Made by a program: the position numbers and the translations under genes. A DNA stretch of 18,176 nt, taken from the NCBI GenBank assembly GCA_030613505.1, contig JAUWLW010000051.1, positions 1-18,176 of the forward strand, given 5' to 3'. How positions within the stretch are numbered: position 1 is the stretch's first letter; the number at the start of each line of letters is the position of its first letter. Source of the stretch: Candidatus Zixiibacteriota bacterium. Its GTDB lineage: Bacteria; RBG-13-66-14; B26-G2; WVWN01. Below are positions 1 through 7,240 of this stretch, piece after piece. Below the pieces are notes generated by a model, which was not told the origin of the DNA, ran no database searches, and saw only the letters and a program-made list of their open reading frames with translations.

Positions 1-687
1 GGGGGCGGGGCCGGCGGGGGCGGCGGCGCGGCCGGGCAGCCCATTTTGGGCGGCGCCGGCGCCGGCCATCGGCTGCGGTTGGGGGGAGACAAAGTGGGCA
101 GTCGGGGGGCCGCGGCGGCGTTTTCGTTCTTCCCCGCCAAGAACCTGGGCGCCTTCGGCGACGGCGGCCTGGTGGCCACGGACGACGCCGAACTGGCGGC
201 TCGCGCGCGGCGCCTCCGCGTCCACGGCGCGGCGACGAAGAACTACCCGGAGGAAATAGGCTACAAGAGCCGCCTGGACGGCCTGCAGGCTACGGTCCTT
301 TCGATTAAGCTCAAGCACCTCGACGCCTGGGTGGCGCGGACGGGCGGGCTCGTGCGGTTATACCGCGAGCGGCTGGCCGCCGTCGACGGCGTAACGCTGC
401 TGGCCGAGTTGGATAATTATCTTCCCGCCTATCACCAGTTCACGATACGGGCGACGCGGCGCGACGAGCTGCGGGCCTTCCTGGGCGAGCGCGGCGTCGC
501 TTCGGCGGTATATTACCCGACCGCGGTCCACCTAACGCCGGCCTTCGAATATCTAGGCTACGGCGCGGGTTCGTTCCCGGAGGCGGAAGCCGCCGCGGGC
601 GAAGTCGTATCGCTGCCCCTCTGGCCCGAGATGGCCGACGAGCAAGTGGAGGAGGTCTGCGCCGCGGTAGTCGATTTCTATGGGTAA
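1..687 (+). CDS. DegT/DnrJ/EryC1/StrS family sugar aminotransferase, 5' truncated
   Basis: PLP-dependent transamination of a keto-sugar nucleotide is the usual role of this family, feeding O-antigen or surface-glycan synthesis. Only the C-terminal part is present, because full family members are about 360-400 residues and about 213 coherent residues are visible here. The motif FSFFPAKNLGAFGDGG carries the PLP-binding lysine (codon 139-141). The next conserved segment, around KSRLDGLQATVLSIKLKHL, is the family's RxDxLQAA-like region. The C-terminal tyrosine-rich part (VYYPTAVHLTPAF) also fits. The frame is open to base 1, but the first ~60 bases are G/C-only-like and do not read as the expected EDxAQAHGA segment, so the contig edge may contain errors. 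The stop overlaps the wecB start by 8 bases, which implies co-translation. The exact sugar substrate cannot be told. Confidence 0.9.
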   Translation, partial: GGGAGGGGGAAGQPILGGAGAGHRLRLGGDKVGSRGAAAAFSFFPAKNLGAFGDGGLVATDDAELAARARRLRVHGAATKNYPEEIGYKSRLDGLQATVLSIKLKHLDAWVARTGGLVRLYRERLAAVDGVTLLAELDNYLPAYHQFTIRATRRDELRAFLGERGVASAVYYPTAVHLTPAFEYLGYGAGSFPEAEAAAGEVVSLPLWPEMADEQVEEVCAAVVDFYG

Positions 688-1771
688 TAACGGGCCTATA
701 ATGTTGGTGGTGGGCGCGCGGCCGCAGTTCGTGAAGGCCGCGCCTTTGCTGGCCCGGCCGCCGGAGGGCGCGGCGTGGCTGTTGGTCCATACCGGTCAGC
801 ACTACGACTACGAGATGTCGGCGGCCTTCTTCGCCGAGCTCGCCATCCCGGAACCGGCGTACAACCTCGAGGTGGGACCGCTCGCCCCCGCGGCGCAGCT
901 CGCCGCGATGACCGGGCGGTTGGCGGACGTCGTCGAAAAAGAGACGCCGGCCGCGGTGGTAGTGGTGGGCGACACGACGTCGACGTTGGCGGGGGCGCTG
1001 GCGGCGTCGCTCTCGGGGGTGCCGTTGGCCCACGTCGAGGCCGGCATGCGCTCGTACGACTGGGCGATGCCCGAGGAGCGCAACCGCGTGTTGACGGACC
1101 GGCTGGCGGCGCTGCGGTTGTGTCCCCACGACGACGCCGCGGCGAACCTCGCGCGGGAGGGCATTGCCGAGGGCGTGGCGGTCGTCGGCGACGTAATGTA
1201 CGAGGTAGCCGCGGCGGCCTACCCGAAGCTTGACGTAGTAAAATATATCACGCCGCTGGGGTTGGAGCCGGGCCGCTACGCGTACGTGACCTGCCACCGC
1301 CAGGAGAACGTCGACGTCCCGGAGCGGCTGGCCGCGGTAGCAAGCGCGCTCGTCGAGTTGAATTTCCCGGTTTATTTCCCGGCGCACCCGCGTACGGCGA
1401 AGGCGCTCCAGGCCGGGGGCCTTTGGGGGCGGCTCGAGGCCGCGCCGCACGTCAGGCTGGCCGAGCCCGCGACCTATTACGCCAGCCTGGCCCTTATCCG
1501 GTACGCCGCGGCGGTGATCACGGACTCGGGGGGGGTCCAGCGGGAGGCGTACCTGTACGACGTCCCCGCGCTCACCCTGCGCGACCGCACCGAGTGGCCG
1601 GAGACGGTAGCGGCGGGGGTTAACCGGTTGGTCGACGTAGACTTGGAAGCCGTAAGGGTCGGCGTGGCGGCGGCCCGCGCGCGCCGGGAAAGGCCTTCGC
1701 CCCGCCTCGAGCTGGTCGGCGAGCCGGTGCCGAGCGCGCGCATCGCCGAAGCGCTGGAGGTTTTTATCTAA
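680..1771 (+). CDS. wecB: UDP-N-acetylglucosamine 2-epimerase (non-hydrolysing)
   Basis: Interconverts UDP-GlcNAc and UDP-ManNAc in the cytoplasm, supplying ManNAc-type sugars for surface polysaccharides. At 363 residues it has the normal family length. Visible family motifs in order are VVGARPQFVKAAPL near the N-terminus, HTGQHYDYEMS, VVVVGDTTSTLAGALAA, HVEAGMRSYDWAMPEERNR (catalytic-region Glu/Arg), TCHRQENVD, FPAHPRT and TDSGGVQREAYLYDVPAL, followed by the RTEWPETV and GxNxLV end segments. ATG 680 overlaps the upstream aminotransferase stop. A second in-frame ATG at 701 (MLVVGARP) would also give a complete protein, so the start is uncertain by seven residues. The gene ends 22 bases before the tRNA promoter. 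Family assignment is very secure. Whether it serves enterobacterial-type antigen or another glycan is not shown. Confidence 0.96.
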   Translation: MGNNGPIMLVVGARPQFVKAAPLLARPPEGAAWLLVHTGQHYDYEMSAAFFAELAIPEPAYNLEVGPLAPAAQLAAMTGRLADVVEKETPAAVVVVGDTTSTLAGALAASLSGVPLAHVEAGMRSYDWAMPEERNRVLTDRLAALRLCPHDDAAANLAREGIAEGVAVVGDVMYEVAAAAYPKLDVVKYITPLGLEPGRYAYVTCHRQENVDVPERLAAVASALVELNFPVYFPAHPRTAKALQAGGLWGRLEAAPHVRLAEPATYYASLALIRYAAAVITDSGGVQREAYLYDVPALTLRDRTEWPETVAAGVNRLVDVDLEAVRVGVAAARARRERPSPRLELVGEPVPSARIAEALEVFI

Positions 1772-1793
1772 GTATTTGTTACGGGAAGATTTC

Positions 1794-1822
1794 TTGACGC
1801 CCCCCGCGTATTATGGTAGTAT
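1794..1822 (+). promoter_or_regulatory. Sigma70-like promoter for the initiator tRNA
   Basis: TTGACG (1794-1799) and TAGTAT (1817-1822) are separated by 17 bases. The predicted transcription start falls at about 1828-1830, at the mature tRNA 5' end, so little or no leader is expected. Confidence 0.55.
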
Positions 1823-1827
1823 CCCGG

Positions 1828-1901
<74 letters not shown>

Positions 1902-1906
1902 ATGCG

Positions 1907-1933
1907 AAAACGGCCCTTTTGGGCCGTTTTTTT
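1907..1933 (+). terminator. Rho-independent terminator of tRNA-fMet
   Basis: A 10-bp perfect stem, AAAACGGCCC with GGGCCGTTTT, closes a TTTT loop. Seven Ts (1927-1933) begin inside the stem's 3' arm. It starts six bases after the tRNA. Confidence 0.93.
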
Positions 1934-1965
1934 ACGGTTTTGCGCGGCTAACGCCGCCGGTAAAT

Positions 1966-1994
1966 TTGACACGGGCGCGTTCGTCCGCTATACT
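1966..1994 (+). promoter_or_regulatory. Strong sigma70-like promoter upstream of the secreted propeller gene
   Basis: TTGACA (1966-1971), a 17-base spacer and TATACT (1989-1994). The predicted start is near 2001, inside the purine-rich ribosome site GGAGAGG (1998-2004). The untranslated leader would therefore be only about 12 bases. This argues against a translation start at 1902, which lies upstream of the promoter. Confidence 0.85.
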
Positions 1995-2012
1995 TCTGGA
2001 GAGGTGGTGCAT

Positions 2013-2945
2013 GTGAAAACGCGTCTTTATATTATTGTTTTGTCGTCGGCAATAGCCGTCGGGGCGGCTTACGGCGGTTGGGCGCTCGAGGAGGTTCTGG
2101 GCGAACACCTGAACGACGTCCAAATGATTTCTACCACCGACGGTTGGGCGGTGGGCGCGGGCGGCCAGATCGTACGCTATAACGGTTCGTCCTGGCGCGC
2201 GGTAACGTCGCCTACGACGAAGGACCTCAACGCCATAAAGATGCTCTCCGCGACGAGCGGCTGGGCGGTAGGCCACGGCGGGACGGCAATCCGTTACAAC
2301 GGCACGCGGTGGACGCTCGTGCCCACCCCCACGGATAGACATTTGTACTCGGTGGATTTCGTGGACGCGGCCAACGGCTGGGCCGGCGGCCGCAACGGCG
2401 TCCTGCTGCGCTACAGCGCCGGCTCCTGGCGCCTCGCGAATAGCCCGACGAGCCGGCACATTCGAGGCATCGACATGCTGGCGAGCAACGCCGGTTGGCT
2501 GGCGGGGAACGCGGGCGTTATTTACCGCTTCAACGGCTCGAGCTGGCTACGCCAAACCTCCGGCACTAACCGCGACCTTAACGACGTCGCGATGTACGGC
2601 GCGAGCTTGGGTTACGCCGTGGGCGCGTACGAGACGGTATGCAAATACAACGGCGCGCGCTGGTCGAGGGTCCACGAAGGGCCGGTTATTACGGGTTTGA
2701 AAAGCGTTGCTGTAATAAGCCCGACGGACATTTGGGCCGTCGGCGGCCAGGGCCTCGCGGTCCACTACGATGGCTCGAGCTTTTCGTACGCATCCACGCA
2801 GGTAACAGTGACTTTGAACGGCGTTTGGTTCATAGATTCGTTGAACGGTTGGGCCGTGGGCAACGGCGGTTACATAATACGCTATACGAGCGGCACGGCG
2901 GTCTCGCCGGCGTCGCTCGGTCGCGTTAAGGCGCTATACCAGTAA
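2013..2945 (+). CDS. Secreted seven-repeat YCF48/BNR-like beta-propeller protein with C-terminal tail motif
   Basis: The chosen GTG at 2013 gives 310 residues beginning MKTRLYIIVLSSAIAVGAAYG, a typical Sec signal peptide, with GGAGAGG eight bases upstream. The mature part contains seven repeats of about 40 residues with the pattern L-N-x-V-x-M-x-S-x-x-x-GWAVGxGGxIxRYNGSSW. This is the YCF48/BNR-like signature, so a seven-bladed beta-propeller is likely. Such folds usually bind partners or ligands, and no catalytic role is evident. No lipobox is present. The last residues are SPASLGRVKALYQ, shared with two other exported proteins in this window (12303-13100 and 15188-15946). The gene is monocistronic, between its own promoter and terminator. 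A lipoprotein paralogue with the same number of repeats lies at 6239-7150. Specific function unknown. Confidence 0.85.
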   Translation: MKTRLYIIVLSSAIAVGAAYGGWALEEVLGEHLNDVQMISTTDGWAVGAGGQIVRYNGSSWRAVTSPTTKDLNAIKMLSATSGWAVGHGGTAIRYNGTRWTLVPTPTDRHLYSVDFVDAANGWAGGRNGVLLRYSAGSWRLANSPTSRHIRGIDMLASNAGWLAGNAGVIYRFNGSSWLRQTSGTNRDLNDVAMYGASLGYAVGAYETVCKYNGARWSRVHEGPVITGLKSVAVISPTDIWAVGGQGLAVHYDGSSFSYASTQVTVTLNGVWFIDSLNGWAVGNGGYIIRYTSGTAVSPASLGRVKALYQ

Positions 2946-2965
2946 TCGCACCACTTTGCGTGTTT

Positions 2966-2994
2966 AAAAGCCGGTCCGCGAGGGCCGGTTTTTT
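2966..2994 (+). terminator. Rho-independent terminator
   Basis: AAAAGCCGGTCC pairs with GGGCCGGTTTTT, with two G-T wobbles, around a GCGA loop. Six Ts end at 2994. It lies 20 bases after the propeller stop codon. Confidence 0.85.
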
Positions 2995-3031
2995 ATATAG
3001 AGGGCGCGGGCGGCGGGTTTTCGGCGCATAC

Positions 3032-3060
3032 TTGGCCGTTGCAATTTGCGCGAATATATT
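3032..3060 (+). promoter_or_regulatory. Sigma70-like promoter for the membrane glycosyltransferase gene
   Basis: TTGGCC (3032-3037), a 17-base spacer and TATATT (3055-3060). The predicted start near 3067 lies downstream of the longest possible TTG start (3039), which supports translation from 3126 instead. Confidence 0.55.
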
Positions 3061-3125
3061 TTTTAATAGGAGGGGCGAGCAGGCAGACACCTTTTTTATT
3101 TCGGATTAAATCAGCGAGCAGGGAG

Positions 3126-4631
3126 ATGGCAAACAGGTTCAACGAGTGGCTCAATGAGTTATCGCCCGGGCGGATGAGTTTGGCGCTGGCGGCCTTCTTC
3201 GCCGCCGGCCACGGCGCCTATTACGTATGGGGAATTCGCTTCGACGACACGCCCCTTTTGTGGTTCTGGCAATATTTAGACCCACAGCTTTTAAAGGGTA
3301 AGCTGCTCGAGAGCGTCTTCTACATGCACAGCCAGCCGCCCCTTTTCAACTTGTTTCTGGGGGCGGTTTTAAAAATATCGGGCGGCGACGGCCGGTATAT
3401 CTTTCAGGGCGTATACCTCGCCGCGGGCCTGACGCTTTACCTGTCGCTATTTTGGTTGCAACTCAAGCTGGGCGTGTCCCGCGGGGTCGCTTTCGCCGTT
3501 AGTACGGCCTTCTTGCTCAGCCCGTCGTTCGTCTTGTACGAGCACTGGCTGTTTTACACGTTCCCGGTGGCGGCGTTATTAACGCTATCGGCGTTTTTAT
3601 TCTACGAGACGGTGACGAGCAAGCGGGCCTGGGCCGCCGTCGCCTTTTTCGCGACGCTGTTTCTGGTTTGCGGGATCCGGCACGTCTTCCACTTGGCGTA
3701 TTACGTCGTCGTCGCCGCGGCCTTGGCCGTTTTCTGCGCCGGCGCCCGGAAGAAGGTCTTACTCGCCGCCGCCCTGCCGTTTGCGATCCTATTCTCTTTT
3801 TACGCCAAGAACTACGCGCTCTTCGGCCAGTTTTCGGCCAGCTCGTGGGGCGGTATGTACTTGTGGGAGATGACGGGGTACTTTCTGTCGCCCGACGAGC
3901 GGGAAAAGTTGGAGGCGGACGGGAAGCTCTCCACGGTCACGTCGGTACCTACTTTTTCGGACCTCGGGCGTTATCCGGCAACGTACGCCGACGTCGGCCG
4001 TTTGGGCGGCGTCGACGCGCTGACGCAAGTGAATAAGTCGACCGGCCCCAATAATTATAACCACCTCGGGTACGTAGCGATTTCGCGCGAGTACTTGAAC
4101 GATGCGTTGGGGGTACTGCGGTATTCCCCCAAAGCTTACCTCCGGGGTCTGTTGCGGGCGGGGTTCATATATTTCCGCTCGAGCAGCGACTACGCGAGCG
4201 GCGTGCGTTTTCTGGACGAGGCCGGCAACCAGAGTAGAATTTCGTACGTCGAGCGCTTCTACGATTATTTCTTCTACGGCAAGGTCCCCCTCGGGCCGTC
4301 GTTGACGAAGGCACTCGCCCGCTTCGATTTGAAGTGCCCGCCGTACGCGTATTTATACCTCATAATATTCCTCCCGCTCCTGGCTTTTTACGGCCTTAGG
4401 CTGGTGCTGAGACGCGCCGCCGCGGCCGCCGCCGGCCTGTCGCCGGGTCAGCGCTTGACTGTCCTCTATGTGTGCGCCAACGCAATTTACATAGCGTTGG
4501 CAGGTACGGCGTTCAATTGGGCGGAGAGCAACCGCATGCGGTTCTTGTCGGACCCGCTTTACGTGGCGTTGCTGGGCCTTTTCGTACAGCATTTCCTCGT
4601 CCGCAACGTTCGCCGGTCGTTAGGTAAGTAA
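3126..4631 (+). CDS. GT-C-type polytopic membrane glycosyltransferase (PMT/ArnT-like)
   Basis: A protein of about 501 residues with many hydrophobic segments, starting after a short hydrophilic N-terminus (MANRFNEWLNELSPGR) with MSLALAAFFAAGHGAYYVWG. The first extracytoplasmic loop carries acidic residues (RFDDTPLL) followed by HSQPPLFNLFLG. In GT-C enzymes that use lipid-linked sugars, such as GT39/ArnT, an acidic loop residue and a following His-x-Pro-Pro-like segment are common. A large soluble loop follows the mid-protein membrane helices, around WGGMYLWEMTGYF. The likely role is transfer of a sugar from a polyprenyl-phosphate donor to a protein or glycan outside the membrane, but donor and acceptor are unknown. 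The ATG at 3126 is preceded directly by AGGGAG, which is closer than ideal. The AGGAGGGG at 3068-3075 has no in-frame start nearby. The 5' end is therefore uncertain. Confidence 0.75.
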   Translation: MANRFNEWLNELSPGRMSLALAAFFAAGHGAYYVWGIRFDDTPLLWFWQYLDPQLLKGKLLESVFYMHSQPPLFNLFLGAVLKISGGDGRYIFQGVYLAAGLTLYLSLFWLQLKLGVSRGVAFAVSTAFLLSPSFVLYEHWLFYTFPVAALLTLSAFLFYETVTSKRAWAAVAFFATLFLVCGIRHVFHLAYYVVVAAALAVFCAGARKKVLLAAALPFAILFSFYAKNYALFGQFSASSWGGMYLWEMTGYFLSPDEREKLEADGKLSTVTSVPTFSDLGRYPATYADVGRLGGVDALTQVNKSTGPNNYNHLGYVAISREYLNDALGVLRYSPKAYLRGLLRAGFIYFRSSSDYASGVRFLDEAGNQSRISYVERFYDYFFYGKVPLGPSLTKALARFDLKCPPYAYLYLIIFLPLLAFYGLRLVLRRAAAAAAGLSPGQRLTVLYVCANAIYIALAGTAFNWAESNRMRFLSDPLYVALLGLFVQHFLVRNVRRSLGK

Positions 4632-4635
4632 TTAT

Positions 4636-4657
4636 AAAAAGTCGCCGGCGTCCGGCG
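4636..4657 (-). terminator. Terminator of the metal permease gene
   Basis: Read on the minus strand, CGCCGG and CCGGCG pair around ACG, followed by ACTTTTT. It lies about 60 bases beyond the permease stop and just past the convergent glycosyltransferase stop. No other gene signal is seen in 4632-4716, apart from a short CTCGAG-centred palindrome at 4677-4688. Confidence 0.65.
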
Positions 4658-4716
4658 GAAGCGAAGCGTGTCGCGGCGGCTCGAGCCGTCGGTTCGTTAA
4701 TGCCGCCGTTGCCCGC

Positions 4717-5808
4717 TTATCCCTGCGCGTCGCAGGCGTCGCCCTCGCGGCGGCTCTTTAACTTCAGGCGGAGGCCGTTCAGGCAGAGCAGTACGAAGGC
4801 GGCGGCGGCGACGGTTCCCACGTAATCGAAACCTTCTTCCGGCGTCAGCGCGCCGGCGGCCGTGGTCGGCTCGAGGCCGAAGCCGCCGTAGAACGCGTTG
4901 AGGGAGATGCCCGCGGCGACGGCGCAAACTATTATGGTAACGAGGTATATGACGACCGAGCGCCGGCCCAGGTACTTGGTGAGGACGGCGAGGCTGGCGG
5001 CGTTGGTGGCGGGGCCGGCGAGGAGGAAGGCGAGCGCGGCGCCGGGCGAGACGCCCTTCGCCACCAGCACCGCGGCGATGGGCGTCGCGGCCGTGGCGCA
5101 GACGTAAACCGGCGCGCCCAGCAGGACCAGCGCGACGATCTGGAGCGTGGGCGACGCCAGGCGTTCGGCGACGAACGCCGGCGGCACCAGCGCGGCCAAA
5201 ACGCCCGCCAAAAGGAACCCCACCAGCAGGTAAATCGCCATGTCCTCGAACATCTCGCCAAAGGCGTAGCGGAGGCCGGCGGCCACGCGGCTCGCGAGGC
5301 CCGGCCGGCGTTGTTCGTCGACGTCGGCCTCGTCCGCGTCGTCGCAGCCGCAGCCGCGACTTTGCGGTTCCGCCGCGGGGGCGGCCGCGGCCTCGGGCCG
5401 GCCAAAGAGCAGCTCGCCGACGCCCGCGGCTAGCGCCGTGGCGAAGGCGACTATGGGCCGTGCGATCGTCATCGGGATATCCATCAGGGCGTACGTCACT
5501 AGTATGGAGTCGGCGCCCGATTCGGGGGTAGAGATCATGAAGGAAGAGACCGCGCCTTTGCTCGCGCCCTCCCGCCGGAGCGCCGCGGCCATCGGTATCA
5601 CGCCGCACGAGCATAGCGGCAGCGGCACGCCGATCGCCGCCGCCCAGAATATGGAGCCCAGATTGCGTTTGCCCAGCAGCTTCGCTACCGCGCCCGTGGG
5701 AATGAGGGCGCGCACCAGGCCGGCGAGGAAGAACCCCGCCAGCATGTACGGCCCGGCTTCGCGTAGAAGCTCCCACGTTGAGGCCGATATGTCGCTTAGT
5801 ATCCCCAA
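4717..5808 (-). CDS. SO_0444/ArsP-type permease, probable heavy-metal or metalloid exporter (COG0701)
   Basis: A polytopic membrane protein of about 363 residues with two homologous halves. The first half has PLPLCSCGVIPMAAALRREG and STPESGADSILVTYALM. The second has APVYVCATAATPIAAVLVAKG and LLAGPATNAASLAVLTKYLG. This pairing is typical of the SO_0444 Cu/Zn efflux and YraQ/ArsP permease families, which move metals or organoarsenicals out of the cell. The cytoplasmic linker between halves holds RGCGCDDADEADVDEQ, a Cys/acidic cluster that could bind metal. The TTG at 5808 is preferred because GAGAGG lies five bases upstream and the promoter (5826-5853) would start transcription near 5819. ATG 5835 and GTG 5871 are alternative longer starts, but they lie at or upstream of this promoter. 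The exact substrate is inferred only from the family. Confidence 0.85.
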   Translation of the reverse strand: MGILSDISASTWELLREAGPYMLAGFFLAGLVRALIPTGAVAKLLGKRNLGSIFWAAAIGVPLPLCSCGVIPMAAALRREGASKGAVSSFMISTPESGADSILVTYALMDIPMTIARPIVAFATALAAGVGELLFGRPEAAAAPAAEPQSRGCGCDDADEADVDEQRRPGLASRVAAGLRYAFGEMFEDMAIYLLVGFLLAGVLAALVPPAFVAERLASPTLQIVALVLLGAPVYVCATAATPIAAVLVAKGVSPGAALAFLLAGPATNAASLAVLTKYLGRRSVVIYLVTIIVCAVAAGISLNAFYGGFGLEPTTAAGALTPEEGFDYVGTVAAAAFVLLCLNGLRLKLKSRREGDACDAQG

Positions 5809-5825
5809 AGTTGCCTCTCGGGCAA

Positions 5826-5853
5826 ATAATACCATATTGGTCAGAAATGTAAA
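5826..5853 (-). promoter_or_regulatory. Promoter of the metal permease
   Basis: On the minus strand TTTACA (5853-5848), a 16-base spacer and TATTAT (5831-5826). The predicted start (about 5819) coincides with the ribosome site GAGAGG (5819-5814) of the TTG start at 5808. Confidence 0.6.
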
Positions 5854-5875
5854 GTGGCGGCCTTTTGGCACGTGG

Positions 5876-6074
5876 TTACCGCACGGGGGTGCGCGCCAAC
5901 TCGCGGGCCGCGTGCACCGCCAGATCGTCCTGGGCGAGGGCTAAAAGGCCCGAGCAGACTAAACCGGCCGCGAGGTTTTTTCGTCTAAAGAAAAAGAAAG
6001 CGGCCAGCGCCGGCGGCACCGCCGGCGACCGCCGAGAGGATTAATACTTCCCCGATAACGACGGATAAGGCCAA
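5876..6074 (-). pseudogene. Small membrane protein ORF, split by an apparent +1 frameshift
   Basis: A good promoter (6095-6123) is followed by AGGAGG (6087-6082), seven bases, then TTG (6074). The first frame reads a hydrophobic stretch, MALSVVIGEVLILSAVAGG, continuing to RFLFL and a TAG at 5987-5985. The +1 frame continues without a break as RRKNLAAGLVCSGLLALAQ and DDLAVHAARELARTPVR to the TAA at 5878-5876, just before the permease gene. Joined, the product would be about 66 residues with one or two membrane helices. The junction is a pyrimidine-rich tract ending CTTTAG. I cannot tell whether this is a sequencing indel, a decaying gene or programmed frameshifting. Alternatively it is only a 29-residue membrane peptide. 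The family is not recognised. The position suggests a partner of the downstream permease. Confidence 0.4.
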
Positions 6075-6094
6075 CGGCCTGCCTCCTAAATGAC

Positions 6095-6123
6095 ATTTTA
6101 TTATTGCACCTAAAGTATCGCAA
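6095..6123 (-). promoter_or_regulatory. Promoter of the small membrane ORF
   Basis: On the minus strand TTGCGA (6123-6118), 17 bases, TAAAAT (6100-6095). The predicted start is near 6088, immediately before AGGAGG at 6087-6082. The rest of 6124-6170 holds no gene that I can see. Confidence 0.55.
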
Positions 6124-6170
6124 CACAAAAAAACGGTTGAAAATAAACGCCGCCGGCGGGTTCGGAGTTC

Positions 6171-6199
6171 TTGACGCCGCCGTCGGCCCGTGGTAAATT
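6171..6199 (+). promoter_or_regulatory. Promoter of the propeller lipoprotein
   Basis: TTGACG (6171-6176), a 17-base spacer and TAAATT (6194-6199). The region is arranged divergently from the small membrane ORF promoter. The predicted leader is about 33 bases and includes GGGAGG (6228-6233). Confidence 0.6.
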
Positions 6200-6238
6200 A
6201 TATCCGTCCGCGCCGGGCGGAAACCGTGGGAGGTACGT

Positions 6239-7150
6239 ATGTCCAAGCATTTTGCGAAAGCGGCGGCCTTAGCTCTAATCGTTGTGGCCTGTTCCTCCGG
6301 CGGGGGTTCGGGCCCCGGCGAGCCCCCCGTGCCCTGGCGCCCCGCCCATAGCCCGACGGCCGAGGACATCCACGCTGTCTGGGTCGTGGGCGAGGATGAC
6401 ATCTGGGCGTGCGGCGACAACGGCAATATCCTGCACTACGACGGGTACGAATGGCGCCTCGACATTACGAAGTTGGCTCCCGATTTTTTCGACATCCAGT
6501 TCGTATCGTCTTCGCACGGATGGGTCTGCGGTAAAGACGGTTGGGTGGCGCGCCGCGCGGGCGGCAAATGGGAGGAGGTGCCCGGGAATACGCGTTCGAA
6601 CGCGTTGTACGCGCTCGACGCCCACGGCGCCGCCGAGGCGTGGTTCTGCGGCTCGCGCGGCACCGTCCTCCATTACAAGGACGGCGTGTGGGCCGACGAG
6701 TCGCCCAACGTCGACAACGACCTCTACGGCATCCGCGTCGCCGGCGACGGCAAAGGTTGGGGGGTGGGCGACCGGGGCCGCATATTGGAGAGGTCGGGAG
6801 GTAAGTGGGAAGAGGTTACGAGCCCGGTGGGGTCCGATTACCGGTGCGCGTTTTTTGTGAGCGACGACGAGGCGTGGTTCGGCGCCGCGGACGGTTTCGC
6901 CGTGCACCTCAAGGCCGGCGGCCTTAACAAAACCCGCCTCCCGAGCGCGGAAACTATTGCCGGCCTTTACTTCCATTCCAACGGCCGCGGCTACGCCGTA
7001 ACCAAGGGCGGCAACATATACTCCTATTCTCCCGCGACCAGGAATTGGCGCTTGTGGGCCGGCCACAACCGTCAGTTGTTCGACATCACCTTTTCGACCG
7101 CCGAGCGCGGCTGGATCGTGGGCGCCGCGGGCACCATTCTCAGGCATTAG
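6239..7150 (+). CDS. Lipoprotein with seven YCF48/BNR-like beta-propeller repeats
   Basis: The 303-residue protein begins with a lipoprotein signal, ALALIVVACSSGGG. The lipobox VVAC places the lipidated cysteine at residue 18, so it is expected to be anchored in a membrane after export. Seven repeats follow, each ending in a GWxxGxxGxILHYxGGKW-like strand, for example DIWACGDNGNILHYDGYEW and GWGVGDRGRILERSGGKW. The repeat count equals that of the secreted protein at 2013-2945, and the two are probably paralogues that differ in anchoring, because this one lacks the PASxGRxKALYR tail. GGGAGG sits five bases before the ATG. Several blades carry extra cysteines (WACGD, WVCGK, WFCGS), which might bind metal or form disulfides. 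The ligand is unknown, and no catalytic residues are evident. Confidence 0.85.
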   Translation: MSKHFAKAAALALIVVACSSGGGSGPGEPPVPWRPAHSPTAEDIHAVWVVGEDDIWACGDNGNILHYDGYEWRLDITKLAPDFFDIQFVSSSHGWVCGKDGWVARRAGGKWEEVPGNTRSNALYALDAHGAAEAWFCGSRGTVLHYKDGVWADESPNVDNDLYGIRVAGDGKGWGVGDRGRILERSGGKWEEVTSPVGSDYRCAFFVSDDEAWFGAADGFAVHLKAGGLNKTRLPSAETIAGLYFHSNGRGYAVTKGGNIYSYSPATRNWRLWAGHNRQLFDITFSTAERGWIVGAAGTILRH

Positions 7151-7240
7151 CGCCGGGCGCGAGGGCCGGGCGGCGTGCCGCCTTCGGTCGGATTGTAACG
7201 CCCCGGCGGGCGTCGTGGCACGCTGAGCTATGCGCGTAGC

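Noticed and set aside
440-1450. Long minus-strand open frame opposite wecB
   Set aside because: Arg/Pro-rich composition typical of an antisense shadow. The plus strand has all the epimerase motifs.
1902-2012. Upstream start for the secreted propeller
   Set aside because: It would begin inside the tRNA terminator and before the promoter, and it would bury the signal peptide.
3039-3125. TTG start for the first glycosyltransferase
   Set aside because: It lies within the promoter spacer, upstream of the predicted transcription start, and adds an uncharacteristic N-terminus.
4697-5776. Alternative minus-strand frame overlapping the permease
   Set aside because: Arg/Gly-rich, with no motifs or membrane segments. 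The overlapping permease frame is clearly real.
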